From: Croceivirga thetidis
GTDB lineage: Bacteria; Bacteroidota; Bacteroidia; Flavobacteriales; Flavobacteriaceae
Reading direction: 5' to 3'
Assembly (NCBI RefSeq): GCF_012272815.1
Contig: NZ_JAAWWL010000002.1
Span: 1,332,280 to 1,396,279 of the forward strand
Length of the DNA stretch: 64,000 bases
Part shown: piece by piece, positions 7,710 through 17,055 of the stretch
Numbering within the stretch: position 1 is the stretch's first letter
Layout: each line of letters begins with the position of its first letter
Program-made: the position numbers and the translations under genes
The notes under the pieces: model-generated
The model's input: the letters and a program-made list of their open reading frames with translations, nothing else
What the model was told of the DNA's origin: nothing
The model's database searches: none

Positions 7710-8180
7710 ATGAAAGTATTTATTCAACAACTTCGGTTTTATCAAAACAAACAAGTACATCAGGAATTAACTGAGCGAAAAAACAGCGAGAAATACAAAA
7801 AGTCAGGTTTGACCCCAGAAAAAGCCGAGTATATTAAAGAACTCATATTCGAGGCCTTTGAAAAAGAACAGCTTCACCGAAACAATCGACTCGATTTGAA
7901 TCAATTGGCCGAAACAATCAAACAAGACCGTTATAAAATATCAGAAGTTTTAAATTCTTATTGCTCCAAGAACTTCTATGCATTCTTGAATGAATATCGA
8001 ATTAGAGATGCCAAAAGCTTATTGGCACAAAACCCATTCGTTAGTGTAAAATCGGTTATGTACGAAGTGGGTTTTAATAGCAAGAATAGTTTTTATACTG
8101 CCTTTAAAAAAGATACCGGTTTAAGCCCAAACGAATTTAGAAATCTAGCAAGGTATCAGTACTCTACACAAGTAGCTTAG
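7710..8180 (+). CDS. Short AraC-type DNA-binding protein, paralogue of the upstream regulator
   Basis: A 156-residue soluble protein made of little more than an AraC/XylS DNA-binding domain, with two HTH motifs: LDLNQLAETIKQDRYKISEVLN, and VKSVMYEVGFNSKNSFYTAFKKDTGLSPNEF. It aligns with the last 120 residues of the membrane regulator just upstream, starting at the shared KYxKSGLT. The N-terminal 30 residues are basic and have no sensor domain. It may bind the same sites without the membrane signal, as an activator, competitor or dimer partner. A strong terminator follows at 8208-8240. Regulation probably involves the repeated 16-bp element ahead of it. Confidence 0.88.
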   Translation: MKVFIQQLRFYQNKQVHQELTERKNSEKYKKSGLTPEKAEYIKELIFEAFEKEQLHRNNRLDLNQLAETIKQDRYKISEVLNSYCSKNFYAFLNEYRIRDAKSLLAQNPFVSVKSVMYEVGFNSKNSFYTAFKKDTGLSPNEFRNLARYQYSTQVA

Positions 8181-8207
8181 TTAATTGTAGTTCTGATTAT
8201 TTAGTTT

Positions 8208-8240
8208 GTAGCCCTTGAAAATATCAAGGGCTACTTTTTT
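8208..8240 (+). terminator. Intrinsic terminator after the AraC pair
   Basis: Perfect 11-bp stem GTAGCCCTTGA (8208-8218) and TCAAGGGCTAC (8224-8234), five-base loop, then six T. It separates the regulator genes from the SusC/SusD operon. Confidence 0.92.
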
Positions 8241-8529
8241 GCTTAAATAGCTAGAAACTTGAATTTGTTAAAATTGGTACTCACCCATGGGACGTAAAAT
8301 CAAATTGGTTCTGCCCGTTTTAAAAGTACTTCTTCAACAATTGTTATGAATTCTTTTGTTACGCAATTGTAAAGGTTGGGCGGTGAGAGGCCTTACCACT
8401 TTCAATATTTAGATTCCATTAAATCCAATTTCATTGGTGGTATTATTTGAATTAGCTATTTAGAATACTTCTGCCGCCTGCCTTTCTCAGTTGCATTGAC
8501 TCATTTAATTACTAACAAATTTTAACTCT
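8241..8529 (+). promoter_or_regulatory. Upstream region of the SusC/SusD operon
   Basis: Non-coding stretch between the regulator terminator and susC. It must hold the operon's promoter and leader, but I could not find a convincing TTG-N19-TAnnTTTG pair. It contains an ACAATTGT palindrome near 8340 and a possible long-range pairing of CTCACC with GGTGAG. The 16-bp element found before both AraC genes is absent here. Confidence 0.4.
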
Positions 8530-11500
8530 ATGGAAGTAAAAAAACTGATTAGGGCATTAGGGCTAATACTAATGGTTTGCACCGCTGGTATTTCCCAAGA
8601 AAAAACAATTACCGGTACCGTTTCAGACCAAGATGGTATCCCTTTGCCCGGCGTTAACATTGTAGTTGAAGGGACCATTAATGGAACTCAAACTGACTTC
8701 GACGGCAACTATACCATTAGTGCCAGTGAAGGTCAGACCCTTCTTTTTACCTATTTAGGACAAACACCAGTTAGAAGGGTAATTGCTGCATCTAATATCA
8801 TTGATGTTCAAATGTTGGAAGATGCTCAAAACCTACAGGAAGTGGTTGTTACGGCCCAAGGTATTCAACGAGAGGAAAGGTCTCTCGGATATGCGGTCAC
8901 AACGGTTGATGAAGAACAAGTTTCTTCACGACCTGAAGCAGATATCGGCCGAGTGCTCCAAGGTAAAGTTGCTGGGGTTAACATAACTTCAAATAATGGT
9001 TTATCAGGTTCCGGAACGAATATTATTATTAGGGGCTATTCTTCGGTAACCCAATCAAACCAACCTCTATTTGTGGTTGATGGAGTTCCGGTAGATTCCG
9101 GCACCAATACCCAGACCTCTTTCTTGGACGGTAATACGGAATCAAGCAGATTCTTGGATATTGATCCCAATACGATTGAAAGCCTCAGCGTGTTAAAAGG
9201 TTTGAGTGCGACCGTGCTTTATGGGAACAGGGGTAGAAACGGTGTAATCTTAATTACGACCAAAGGTGCATCGACTGGGGAATCAGTTAGCAAGACAGAG
9301 GTAACTTTCAATCAATCCATTTTCATGTCAGATGCCATATTGCCTATTTATCAAAATAATTATGGCGGGGGTTTTCATCAGGGCTTTGGTTATTTTTTCT
9401 CTAATTGGGGACCGCGATTTGACAGACAGGATGACGATGGTATTTCTCAAGCCGCGCAATTTACTGGTAACCCAACAGGCACGGCAATTCTTTTGCATCC
9501 CTATAACTTCATAGCGGACCAAACATTGATTGCAGGTAACGAAGATTTACTTGGCCAACCTTACGAATATCGGCCTTATAATGGTGTCGAAGAATTCTTT
9601 AGAACAGGTTATGTTTCAAGTACTTCTTTGAACATAAGGGCAGGGGCCGAAAACGCAAGCTTTAACTTGAATTATGGTAGAACTGAAGATCGAGGTATAA
9701 CGCCTGGTAACAGATTACTAAGGAACAATTTTAGTATTGGGGGTAACGGAAGATTGTCAAACAATCTAAGTATCAACGGGGTATTTAACTTTATAAGAAC
9801 TGATTTTAAATCTCCTCCAAACGCTGTAAGTACAGGAAGTGGGGCCGCATTTAACGGAGGTGCGGTATTTGGAGATCTCTTATATACCCCTAGAAGTGTA
9901 GATTTAACTAATCTACCTTTTCAAGCTTCTGATGGCAGAAGCGTTTACTATAGATCGGGTAACGATATTCAAAACCCTTATTGGACTGTCGCCAATGTAA
10001 AAACCGCCCAACAAACCGACAGGTTTTTAGGAAATGCTTCATTGGCCTACCAAATCAATGATTGGATGAGTTTATCTTATCGTATGGGCCTTGACACCTA
10101 CACCGAATTCAACTTATATGGCCAAAACAAAGGAGGGGTTGATGGCGTGCCATTGGGCGTTTTACGTACAACCTCGGTTAGAAATACAATCTGGAATCAT
10201 GATATTATTCTAACGGCCGACCGAGATATAACCGAAGACATTAATTTAAAAGCGATTGCTGGCGCCAATAGTCGTCGAGACGAATACGCACAAGATGGTA
10301 TTGAAAGTCAAGGACAATTGGTTTTCGGTGTTTTGGAACATTTCAATTTCACTACACCATCTTCTGTAAATTCCTTGGTTAGAACTGGGAATGCCAATCT
10401 AAATCAAAACTTTGAAGAGAATCTGGTTGGGGTGTATCTTGATTTGACCCTGTCCTATAAGAACTTTCTATTTCTAAATGCAGTTGGGAGAAATGATTGG
10501 TCCTCTACCCTAGAATCTGAAAACAATTCACTGTTCTATCCAGGGGCCAGTATTTCTTTTGTACCCACAACTGCATTTGAGAATATGGGTGGGAATGCCC
10601 TCAATTATATGAAGCTTCGTTTCGGATACGGCTCTTCAGCTGGCTTCCCTACTCCTTTCAGTACAAGAAGTGTCCTTGGCCTTAATTCAAGAAACTTGGT
10701 TGATATCAATGGTAATGTTATCTCATCGAATACAGTTGACAACGTTTTGGGAAATAGAACCTTAAGACCTGAAAGAATCGAAGAGTTTGAATTAGGGTTG
10801 GATACAAGGTTGTTCAATAGGATTAACCTTAACGTAAGTGTTTTCCAAAAAACTACCACAGATTTAATTACCAACAGAGCACTTGATAGTTCAACCGGAT
10901 TCCAGAGTACAACGGTCAATATTGGTGAGATTCAGTCTGAAGGTGTTGAAGTAGATTTTGATTTTGACATATTCAAAGAGTATGAGGACAAAGTCGGTTT
11001 TAATATTGCCGGTAATTTCTCAGCTATTGAAACAACCGTAACTGACTTAGCTGAAGGAACCAACAATATTTTGCTAACGGACGCTATCGGTGGAGAAGCA
11101 GCGAATTATGCGGTTGAAGGCAGACCGTTTGGAGTTTTACTTGGTAGTACCTTTCAACGCGATGAGAACGGAAATAGACTTACGAATGATGCTGGTAGGT
11201 ATTTATTTGATCCTACCATCAGTGAAATCGGTGACCCAAATCCTGATTGGACCGCGGCATTGATTCCAACAATTCGATTTAAAAACTTTACGCTATCAGC
11301 CAATTTACAATACAGACATGGCGGTGATATTTACTCTGTAACCACTGCTGCACTATTAGGCCGAGGGGTAGTTGACTTTAATGATCCAATTGATCGCGAG
11401 TCTCAATTCATATTGCCTGGTGTTAAGGCATCAGATGGCACACCAAATGATATTGCCATCACAGCGACCGAATACGGTTTCAATACATTTTTTGGTGGAA

Positions 11501-11781
11501 ACATTAATGAAATAAACATTTTTGATGGTACTACCATAAGATTGCAAGAAGCTTCATTGGGTTATTCCCTTCCTAAAAAGCTTCTAAAGGATACACCTTT
11601 TGGCAATTTGTCCTTTACAGTATCTGGCCAGAATCTTTGGTACGATGCGGTAAACTTTCCTGACAATGTGCGATATGATACCAATGCCTCCAGTACCGGA
11701 GTAGGTAATGGTCAAGGTGTTGACTTTTTCACAGGTCCTTCGGCTAGAAGGTATGGATTCACAGTAAGAGCAACTTTTTAA
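8530..11781 (+). CDS. SusC/RagA family TonB-linked outer-membrane transporter
   Basis: A 1083-residue outer-membrane receptor. The signal peptide ends near residue 22 (GISQE). A CarboxypepD_reg-like domain (about 25-105) reads ITGTVSDQDGIPLPGVNIVVEG. The plug domain follows, with IGRVLQGKVAGVNITSN, IIIRGYSS, QPLFVVDGVPVDSG, and a final VLYGNRGRNGVILITTKG, which is the SusC signature. The rest is a 22-strand-type barrel ending in an aromatic residue (VRATF). With the SusD partner eleven bases downstream it should import an oligomer, sugar or other large nutrient using TonB energy. No glycoside hydrolase, sulfatase or peptidase is adjacent, so the substrate is unknown. Confidence 0.95.
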   Translation: MEVKKLIRALGLILMVCTAGISQEKTITGTVSDQDGIPLPGVNIVVEGTINGTQTDFDGNYTISASEGQTLLFTYLGQTPVRRVIAASNIIDVQMLEDAQNLQEVVVTAQGIQREERSLGYAVTTVDEEQVSSRPEADIGRVLQGKVAGVNITSNNGLSGSGTNIIIRGYSSVTQSNQPLFVVDGVPVDSGTNTQTSFLDGNTESSRFLDIDPNTIESLSVLKGLSATVLYGNRGRNGVILITTKGASTGESVSKTEVTFNQSIFMSDAILPIYQNNYGGGFHQGFGYFFSNWGPRFDRQDDDGISQAAQFTGNPTGTAILLHPYNFIADQTLIAGNEDLLGQPYEYRPYNGVEEFFRTGYVSSTSLNIRAGAENASFNLNYGRTEDRGITPGNRLLRNNFSIGGNGRLSNNLSINGVFNFIRTDFKSPPNAVSTGSGAAFNGGAVFGDLLYTPRSVDLTNLPFQASDGRSVYYRSGNDIQNPYWTVANVKTAQQTDRFLGNASLAYQINDWMSLSYRMGLDTYTEFNLYGQNKGGVDGVPLGVLRTTSVRNTIWNHDIILTADRDITEDINLKAIAGANSRRDEYAQDGIESQGQLVFGVLEHFNFTTPSSVNSLVRTGNANLNQNFEENLVGVYLDLTLSYKNFLFLNAVGRNDWSSTLESENNSLFYPGASISFVPTTAFENMGGNALNYMKLRFGYGSSAGFPTPFSTRSVLGLNSRNLVDINGNVISSNTVDNVLGNRTLRPERIEEFELGLDTRLFNRINLNVSVFQKTTTDLITNRALDSSTGFQSTTVNIGEIQSEGVEVDFDFDIFKEYEDKVGFNIAGNFSAIETTVTDLAEGTNNILLTDAIGGEAANYAVEGRPFGVLLGSTFQRDENGNRLTNDAGRYLFDPTISEIGDPNPDWTAALIPTIRFKNFTLSANLQYRHGGDIYSVTTAALLGRGVVDFNDPIDRESQFILPGVKASDGTPNDIAITATEYGFNTFFGGNINEINIFDGTTIRLQEASLGYSLPKKLLKDTPFGNLSFTVSGQNLWYDAVNFPDNVRYDTNASSTGVGNGQGVDFFTGPSARRYGFTVRATF

Positions 11782-11792
11782 AGCGTCAAGAA

Positions 11793-13520
11793 ATGAAAAA
11801 CATGATAAAGAATATGAAAAAAAGGTTTAAGTCGATAAGGCTAATTTTGGCAGCTTCATTAATTATGCTGACTAACGGTTGTGAAACTACCAGCTTAGAT
11901 GTAGTTCCCAGTCCTAATTTTTTGAACCCTGACCAAGCAGATGTTGATTTCTTTTTAAACAGCATACAGCAATTGGTGGCAAAATTACATTCGGGTACTG
12001 AGGGGAGAGCTGAAAATGGATGGGCTCAATTCGGCATGGAAGCGGTGCGAATGCAGCACCAATTTGGTCCAACATATCGAGAGTCTTATGAACCATCGGA
12101 TTTTGATCAGATTTGGGATGATGCTTATTCCGAAGCTCTTATTGATATCCGAACGATGACACCATTAGCAGAAGAAGCCGGACAATTTACCCACATAGCA
12201 ATTGGGCAAATTTTAGAAGCCTATATAATCACGACATTGGTAGACTTATTTGGCGATGTCCCTTATACAGAAGCAGTTCGAGGAACGGAGAATATTTTCA
12301 ATCCAGCGGTTGATTCCGGGGCATCCATCTACGCCGCAGCTGACCAGTTATTGGTAGATGCCATTGCCAATCTCAATCGAGATGAAATTACGCTTCCTAC
12401 AAATGATCTCTATTATGGTGGCGACGAGTCAAAATGGCTCAAAGCTGCCAATACCATGCGTTTACGTCTTGCCGTACAGTCGAGGCTTGTAAATCCATCT
12501 GAATCAACAAGTGTTATCAATGGCCTAATAGCAGATGGTAATCTCATTCTAGGTAACAGTGATGATCTTCAATTTCAATGGGGAGTCAATATTGCCGCTC
12601 CTGATAGTCGTCACCCTTATTTTGATGCCAATTATGATGGCCAAGGCCCAAGCTCGGATTTTTATACCTGTAATTATTACATGAACTTAATGGCGAATCA
12701 ATACAACAATATTGATCCAAGAATTAGGTATTACTTCTACAGACAACAAAGTGATTTTTCAGGAGCTGATGTAATTACTAAGGAGTGCGCTACTGAAGTT
12801 GTTATACCTGCTTGGTGGGCAGATTTCGATATCTATTGCCTTGTTCCAAATATTAATGGTTACGATGGCCTTTGGGGCCGAAACCATTTGGATGATGACG
12901 GTATTCCTCCTGATGATGCTTTTAGAACGTTACATGGCGTATATCCTATTGGTGGGCCATTTGACGCCAACGATTTTAGAAATGTTTCAGGTTCTGCCGC
13001 TATTAATGAAGGTTTGGCTGGAGCTGGAATTTCACCAATTCTTCTAGCTTCCAATACGAATTTACTTTTAGCAGAATCAGCACTAGTTCTCGGAACAACC
13101 GGGAATGCGAGAGTATATTTAGAAGCTGGCATCAGAGAATCTATGACCAAGGTAACCGCTTTTGGTGCTTCTTTGGCCTTAGGTTCCGGGTTTGATGCCA
13201 CTAATGACCAAATAAATGATCACGTAAACGATATACTTACTGCATATGATTCGGGTAATGACACTGATAAGCTCAGGATAATTGCTGAACAGTTATTGAT
13301 TGCCGATTGGTGTAATGGAATGGATGCATATAACGCCTATCGTAGAACCGGTCAACCCGATAATTTGACACCTGCAACTAGAGTTCAAGATCCAGGGCTC
13401 TTTTTAAGATCAATGTGGTATCCTCAAGTCGCTGCAGATAACAATATTAATATTACTCAAAAGACAAATCCTGATACACCTGTATTCTGGGACACTAACC
13501 CTGCAGGATTTGTTAACTGA
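11793..13520 (+). CDS. SusD/RagB family nutrient-binding lipoprotein
   Basis: A 575-residue lipoprotein (signal LILAASLIMLTNGC) that caps the SusC pore and binds substrate at the cell surface. It belongs to the SusD-like (SusD_RagB/SusD superfamily) helical fold: early helices around LNPDQADVDFFLNSIQQLV, the central YFGDVPYTEA-type segment here LFGDVPYTEAVRG, and the C-terminal ISQNE-like tail where the family normally has its conserved Trp and Asn residues. Three possible ATG starts lie close together (11793, 11805, 11814); the first is used, only eleven bases after susC. Length is in the upper normal range. Confidence 0.93.
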   Translation: MKNMIKNMKKRFKSIRLILAASLIMLTNGCETTSLDVVPSPNFLNPDQADVDFFLNSIQQLVAKLHSGTEGRAENGWAQFGMEAVRMQHQFGPTYRESYEPSDFDQIWDDAYSEALIDIRTMTPLAEEAGQFTHIAIGQILEAYIITTLVDLFGDVPYTEAVRGTENIFNPAVDSGASIYAAADQLLVDAIANLNRDEITLPTNDLYYGGDESKWLKAANTMRLRLAVQSRLVNPSESTSVINGLIADGNLILGNSDDLQFQWGVNIAAPDSRHPYFDANYDGQGPSSDFYTCNYYMNLMANQYNNIDPRIRYYFYRQQSDFSGADVITKECATEVVIPAWWADFDIYCLVPNINGYDGLWGRNHLDDDGIPPDDAFRTLHGVYPIGGPFDANDFRNVSGSAAINEGLAGAGISPILLASNTNLLLAESALVLGTTGNARVYLEAGIRESMTKVTAFGASLALGSGFDATNDQINDHVNDILTAYDSGNDTDKLRIIAEQLLIADWCNGMDAYNAYRRTGQPDNLTPATRVQDPGLFLRSMWYPQVAADNNINITQKTNPDTPVFWDTNPAGFVN

Positions 13521-13538
13521 TACTAAAAATTTACACAG

Positions 13539-14339
13539 ATGAAAAACATACATAGGTACATTGTTTTATTACTTCTCATCCCAATCGGATTTATCTCTTG
13601 TAAAGATGAGGACAAAGACCCCTTTACAGTGGCACAGCAAGAAGAAAATATAGCGCCATGGGTTCGAATTAAAGACTTTACGACTGTGGTGGCAGCCGGA
13701 GACATTGGCTCAAGTAGTTTCGACGCAACTGTAGATGTCGTAAGGGATAATGTAAGCTCTTGGGATCTTTCGGTAGTCTTGGAATCGGGAGACAACTCTG
13801 TGGGTCCTGCATCAGTTACCACAATAACTGATTTTCCTTCAAATATTTCGATTCCGTACACGGATATAATTTCGTCTTTGGGATTAACCACCGATGAAAT
13901 AAATGGCGGAGATTTCATTCGGTTTTTAGGAAGGACGACGGCAACGGATGGAAGGGTATATACCTTCGAAAATTACAGTGGGAGCGTTACCGGTCAACCG
14001 GAACAACTACAAGCATTGAATTTTGTAGTTCTAGTAAAATGTTCTCCAATAAGTGATGCCACTATTGCAGGAACTTGGGTAGTTGAAATGACAGATCTTT
14101 TTGGTGATGGTTGGGACGGCGCGTTCTTGACTTTTGAAATTGATGGCGTAGCCACCAACTACACGATTACCGCAGGTGATAGTGCTACCTTTAATATAGT
14201 GGTGCCTGAAAGTGCATCTGAATTGGTCATTTCATATACCAGTGGAGCGTTCGAAGAAGAACACGTCTACACCATTGAAACACCCGATGGAGATGTTAGG
14301 GGACCTTTTGGACCAAATCCCGCTCCTTGTATAAATTAG
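13539..14339 (+). CDS. Hypothetical surface lipoprotein at the SusE position
   Basis: A 266-residue protein with lipoprotein signal (IVLLLLIPIGFISC). The mature part is beta-rich. The first half resembles an Ig-like or SusE-type domain with repeated short strands. The last 90 residues hold a motif DLFGDGWDGAFLTFEIDG, of the D-x-F-G-D-G-W-(D/N)-G-A kind often seen in secreted Bacteroidota proteins and usually taken as a beta-sandwich, with C-terminal PNPAPC. It starts 18 bases after susD and precedes a terminator, so it is the third gene of the operon and is probably a surface-exposed binding lipoprotein. No family name is certain. Confidence 0.75.
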   Translation: MKNIHRYIVLLLLIPIGFISCKDEDKDPFTVAQQEENIAPWVRIKDFTTVVAAGDIGSSSFDATVDVVRDNVSSWDLSVVLESGDNSVGPASVTTITDFPSNISIPYTDIISSLGLTTDEINGGDFIRFLGRTTATDGRVYTFENYSGSVTGQPEQLQALNFVVLVKCSPISDATIAGTWVVEMTDLFGDGWDGAFLTFEIDGVATNYTITAGDSATFNIVVPESASELVISYTSGAFEEEHVYTIETPDGDVRGPFGPNPAPCIN

Positions 14340-14367
14340 ACGTAACCTAATCATTCTTAAATACAAA

Positions 14368-14397
14368 AGCAGTCGGTATTCTTCTGGCTGCTTTTTT
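14368..14397 (+). terminator. Intrinsic terminator of the first SusC/SusD operon
   Basis: Stem AGCAGTC (14368-14374) and GGCTGCT (14386-14392) with one G-T pair, followed by six T. It lies 30 bases past the third gene. Confidence 0.85.
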
Positions 14398-14490
14398 ATT
14401 AAAAAGTCCTTTTAAAATAATATTCAGTCATTATTGGTGGGCTATGACCTTTAAGATTTAAATAGGTCATACCTTTATATTATGAAAGAA

Positions 14491-14570
14491 ACGGCCCTGT
14501 TATCGCTTCAAAAGATTTTGTTTTTATTTGATAGTAGTTTGAATTAGTCATCAAAAAAACAGGGCTGTCT
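14491..14570. repeat. Long-loop inverted repeat between convergent transcripts
   Basis: ACGGCCCTGTT (14491-14501) pairs with AACAGGGCTGT (14560-14570), 11 bp with one G-T pair and a 58-base loop. T-rich sequence follows on the plus strand. It may act as a weak terminator for the minus-strand pair ending at 14573, or be a small RNA. A 21-codon ORF at 14482 overlaps it and is not convincing. Confidence 0.35.
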
Positions 14571-14572
14571 TT

Positions 14573-15085
14573 TCATTTTTTTCTGGTATAGCTACCATCA
14601 AACAAAGTCTTATTTACCTCGCCTTCTTTTAAAACTTCCCAATGTTGTCGAACGGTTCCATCTTCATTAGATGTCCAGGTAATTCTATTAACCAATATTT
14701 CGCCATTCTGAGCTTCGAATTCATCAGATTCGAGTATCATCTGATTACCCACTTTTTGCCCATAAAGCTTAAGGTATTGTCCTTGGTTATCAACCCAGAG
14801 TTGTTCCCATCTTTTCAATTTGGAATTGTAGAAATTATAGCTGGTACCTGTGTATCCGACTTGAATACTTGTCCAGTTCTCTTTTATGACACACCCATTT
14901 TCAATTTCTGAAATTACGCTTAAACCTGCTTCAGAACCATCCGTATTGGTTACAATCCACTCTCCAACCCAAAAATCGAAGGCATTATGGTTTTCAGAAC
15001 AACAAGCACATGCATTTTGCTGGGCCTTAACAACTGAAATGCACCAAAAAAGAACGAATACCAATCCGAATTTGAAATTCTTCAT
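14573..15085 (-). CDS. Small secreted protein of the FDFWVGEW type (DUF1579-like)
   Basis: A 170-residue protein with Sec signal (FGLVFVLFWCISVVKAQ). The mature N-terminus has a cysteine cluster (CACC) followed by FDFWVGEWIVTNTDG, a motif shared by many short exported lipocalin-like or DUF1579-like proteins. Further strands read GYTGTSYNFYN and WEQLWVDNQGQYL, and the end is GSYTRKK. The role is unknown; a small hydrophobic-ligand or heme-binding barrel is possible. Its start overlaps the stop of the upstream alpha/beta hydrolase by four bases (ATGA), so the two are translationally coupled and likely work together. Confidence 0.75.
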   Translation of the reverse strand: MKNFKFGLVFVLFWCISVVKAQQNACACCSENHNAFDFWVGEWIVTNTDGSEAGLSVISEIENGCVIKENWTSIQVGYTGTSYNFYNSKLKRWEQLWVDNQGQYLKLYGQKVGNQMILESDEFEAQNGEILVNRITWTSNEDGTVRQHWEVLKEGEVNKTLFDGSYTRKK

Positions 15086-15867
15086 CTCGCGAGTCCGTTT
15101 AAATAATCAATGGTGGCAGTATTGAAAATCTCAGGTTTTTCAACGTTTACAACATGACCACAATTTTCAACTACAAATAGCTCGGACTTTGTGTGTGCTT
15201 TTACAATTTTGCGAATACTAGGTAGAAAAAGATAGTCTTCTTCACCCATTACATAGAGCGTAGGTATTTTAATGTCAGCTGATCTGAAAAAGCGAAGCAG
15301 GGGATTAATCTCAGAAGTCAATCGAAACCAACGAATGAATTCCTTTTGATAGAGTTTCTTGGCTTCGCGAACAAATAAAAGTCTTGACTCTTTATGATTC
15401 CTGTTTGGCATTATTATGAATGCAAAAAACTTATACAACCATAAGTATGGGACGATTGATTTACATATGATTCCCAATCGCATTAGTACCTGAGACCGAA
15501 AATTCAATTTCATGACTGCACCACCCATTATCATACTATCTACTTTCTGCGGATATTTTTCGGCCAAATTCCTTATAAGAATTGTTCCCAACGATATTCC
15601 TATAAAATGGGAACTTTCAATTTTCTCATGTTCAATTACTTCAACAATATCATCGGTTATGCTATCAAATGTGTATTTGTCGTTAAAGGCCTGTTTTAAA
15701 TTGAGTTTGGAATTGCCGTGACCACGTAAATCCAAAAGAAGGATATTGAAATGTTTTTTAAAATCTCGCAGTTGTTTGTACCAAATAGAGGAACTCCCAC
15801 CAGCACCGTGTACGAAAGTCACCCATTCTTTAGTGTTTTTGTTTGGATAAACGCTGTAATGTAGCAA
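15082..15867 (-). CDS. Alpha/beta fold hydrolase
   Basis: A 261-residue cytosolic alpha/beta hydrolase of normal length. It shows the oxyanion-hole segment FVHGAGGSSSIW, LLLDLRGHGNS, the nucleophile elbow GISLG (Ser), a catalytic Asp region in TLYVMGEEDYLF, and the catalytic His in VENCGHVVNVEKPE. Substrate cannot be assigned; such enzymes hydrolyse esters, thioesters or epoxides. It is coupled by a 4-base overlap to the secreted FDFWVGEW protein downstream. A gap of about 180 bases upstream holds its promoter, shared divergently with a small ORF. Confidence 0.88.
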   Translation of the reverse strand: MLHYSVYPNKNTKEWVTFVHGAGGSSSIWYKQLRDFKKHFNILLLDLRGHGNSKLNLKQAFNDKYTFDSITDDIVEVIEHEKIESSHFIGISLGTILIRNLAEKYPQKVDSMIMGGAVMKLNFRSQVLMRLGIICKSIVPYLWLYKFFAFIIMPNRNHKESRLLFVREAKKLYQKEFIRWFRLTSEINPLLRFFRSADIKIPTLYVMGEEDYLFLPSIRKIVKAHTKSELFVVENCGHVVNVEKPEIFNTATIDYLNGLAR

Positions 15868-16044
15868 TACAATTTTTTCTTAAAAGTAATTGAAAAATAC
15901 CCCAAAAAGGGACCAATAGCCTTTACATTCTCTGAATGTTTCGTTAAAAATAGACAAACTGCTTGATTTTTAGTTAAATAGCCTACAACACATAGTCCAA
16001 TATTTAAGTTTCAAACGTAATTTTATAGCAACAAATCTTTAGCT

Positions 16045-16233
16045 ATGAATAATCAGTATTGCAAGGTGGGAAGCACCACTCCAATTACACAAGTGAACCA
16101 AGCGATGTCAGTCTTGGAATCGCAATATCGAATTTTTGTCGAAAAAGCCACCATCGGTATGGACTCAAAACTCAATGAGTTCTTCGAAGCAAAAGCTAAT
16201 GGCTTGAGAAAGATTTTAGACGAGCTTGTTTAA
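16045..16233 (+). CDS. Hypothetical 62-residue protein
   Basis: Short ORF with an ATG start and typical codon use, sitting in an otherwise empty gap and convergent with pyrF nine bases later. The second half is probably one amphipathic helix with heptad spacing (QYRIFVEKATIGMDSKLNEFFEAKANGLRKILDEL). It has no signal peptide. No family is recognised; a small coiled-coil or regulatory protein is possible. The coding call rests on length, position and composition only. Confidence 0.5.
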   Translation: MNNQYCKVGSTTPITQVNQAMSVLESQYRIFVEKATIGMDSKLNEFFEAKANGLRKILDELV

Positions 16234-16242
16234 CAGTTCTTT

Positions 16243-17055
16243 TTAATTCAAGAACGTAGCCATCTGTTCTTGAAGTTCTTTGGCCTTATCAGCTGCCGCT
16301 TGCGCAAAGTCCGTGCCGGACGAAGCATAAATAATACCGCGTGAAGAGTTAACGAGGAGCCCTACGTTATCCGTCATACCGTATTTACAAACTTCTTCCA
16401 AACTACCTCCTTGTGCCCCCACACCTGGAACAAGCAAGAAGCTGTTTGGAACTATTTCACGGATTTGTTTAAGAAATTCGGCTTTTGTTGCACCCACTAC
16501 ATACATCAAACGTTCTGCGTTGTCATAAGTTTTGGATACCGACAAAACCTCCTTATACAACTCTTGATGTTCGAAAGATTTGGTTTGAAAATCAACAGAA
16601 CCTGCATTTGATGTTAAAGCTAGAAGTATAGTGTGCTTATCCTTGAATTCGAGAAATGGTTCGACTGAATCCTTACCCATGTAAGGGGCTATGGTAATGG
16701 AATCAAACTCCAATTCTTCAAAAAATGCCTTTGCGTATCGTGTAGAGGTATTTCCGATATCACCCCTTTTTGCATCAGCTATGGTGAACTGTTCAGGATA
16801 ATTTTCGTTGAGATAATTTATTGTTTTCTCTAACGAGAGCCATCCTTTTAGCCCATACGCTTCATAAAAGGCAATATTCGGCTTGTACGCTACACAAAAC
16901 TTCTGTGTTGCTTCAATAATGGCCTTGTTGAACTCAAAAATTGGGTCTTCAAGTTGCAAAAACTGTTTCGGAATCTTATTCAAATCAGTGTCTAAACCAA
17001 CACATAGAAAAGATTTCTTTTTCCTGATTTGATAAACTAAATCTTCAAGCTTCAT
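16243..17055 (-). CDS. pyrF: Orotidine 5'-phosphate decarboxylase (type 2)
   Basis: Converts OMP to UMP, the last step of de novo pyrimidine synthesis. At 270 residues it has the length of the group-2 enzymes. The catalytic motif is [19 protein letters not shown], with the Asp-Lys-Asp arrangement. The N-terminal strand is FLCVGLDTD, and the phosphate-binding part includes [12 protein letters not shown] and [13 protein letters not shown]. It shares one base with the prfA stop (TAATG type), so the two are translationally coupled; prfA-pyrF order is a familiar one in flavobacteria. Confidence 0.96.
   Translation of the reverse strand: MKLEDLVYQIRKKKSFLCVGLDTDLNKIPKQFLQLEDPIFEFNKAIIEATQKFCVAYKPNIAFYEAYGLKGWLSLEKTINYLNENYPEQFTIADAKRGDIGNTSTRYAKAFFEELEFDSITIAPYMGKDSVEPFLEFKDKHTILLALTSNAGSVDFQTKSFEHQELYKEVLSVSKTYDNAERLMYVVGATKAEFLKQIREIVPNSFLLVPGVGAQGGSLEEVCKYGMTDNVGLLVNSSRGIIYASSGTDFAQAAADKAKELQEQMATFLN

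Noticed and set aside
8241-8529. Consensus promoter for the first SusC gene
   Set aside because: Candidates such as TTG with TACTTCTG have wrong spacing and mismatches; no pair met the TTG-N19-TAnnTTTG layout.
14482-14547. 21-codon ORF starting ATGAAAGAAACG
   Set aside because: It lies across the long-loop inverted repeat, has no signal or family pattern and is no longer than chance ORFs in AT-rich DNA.
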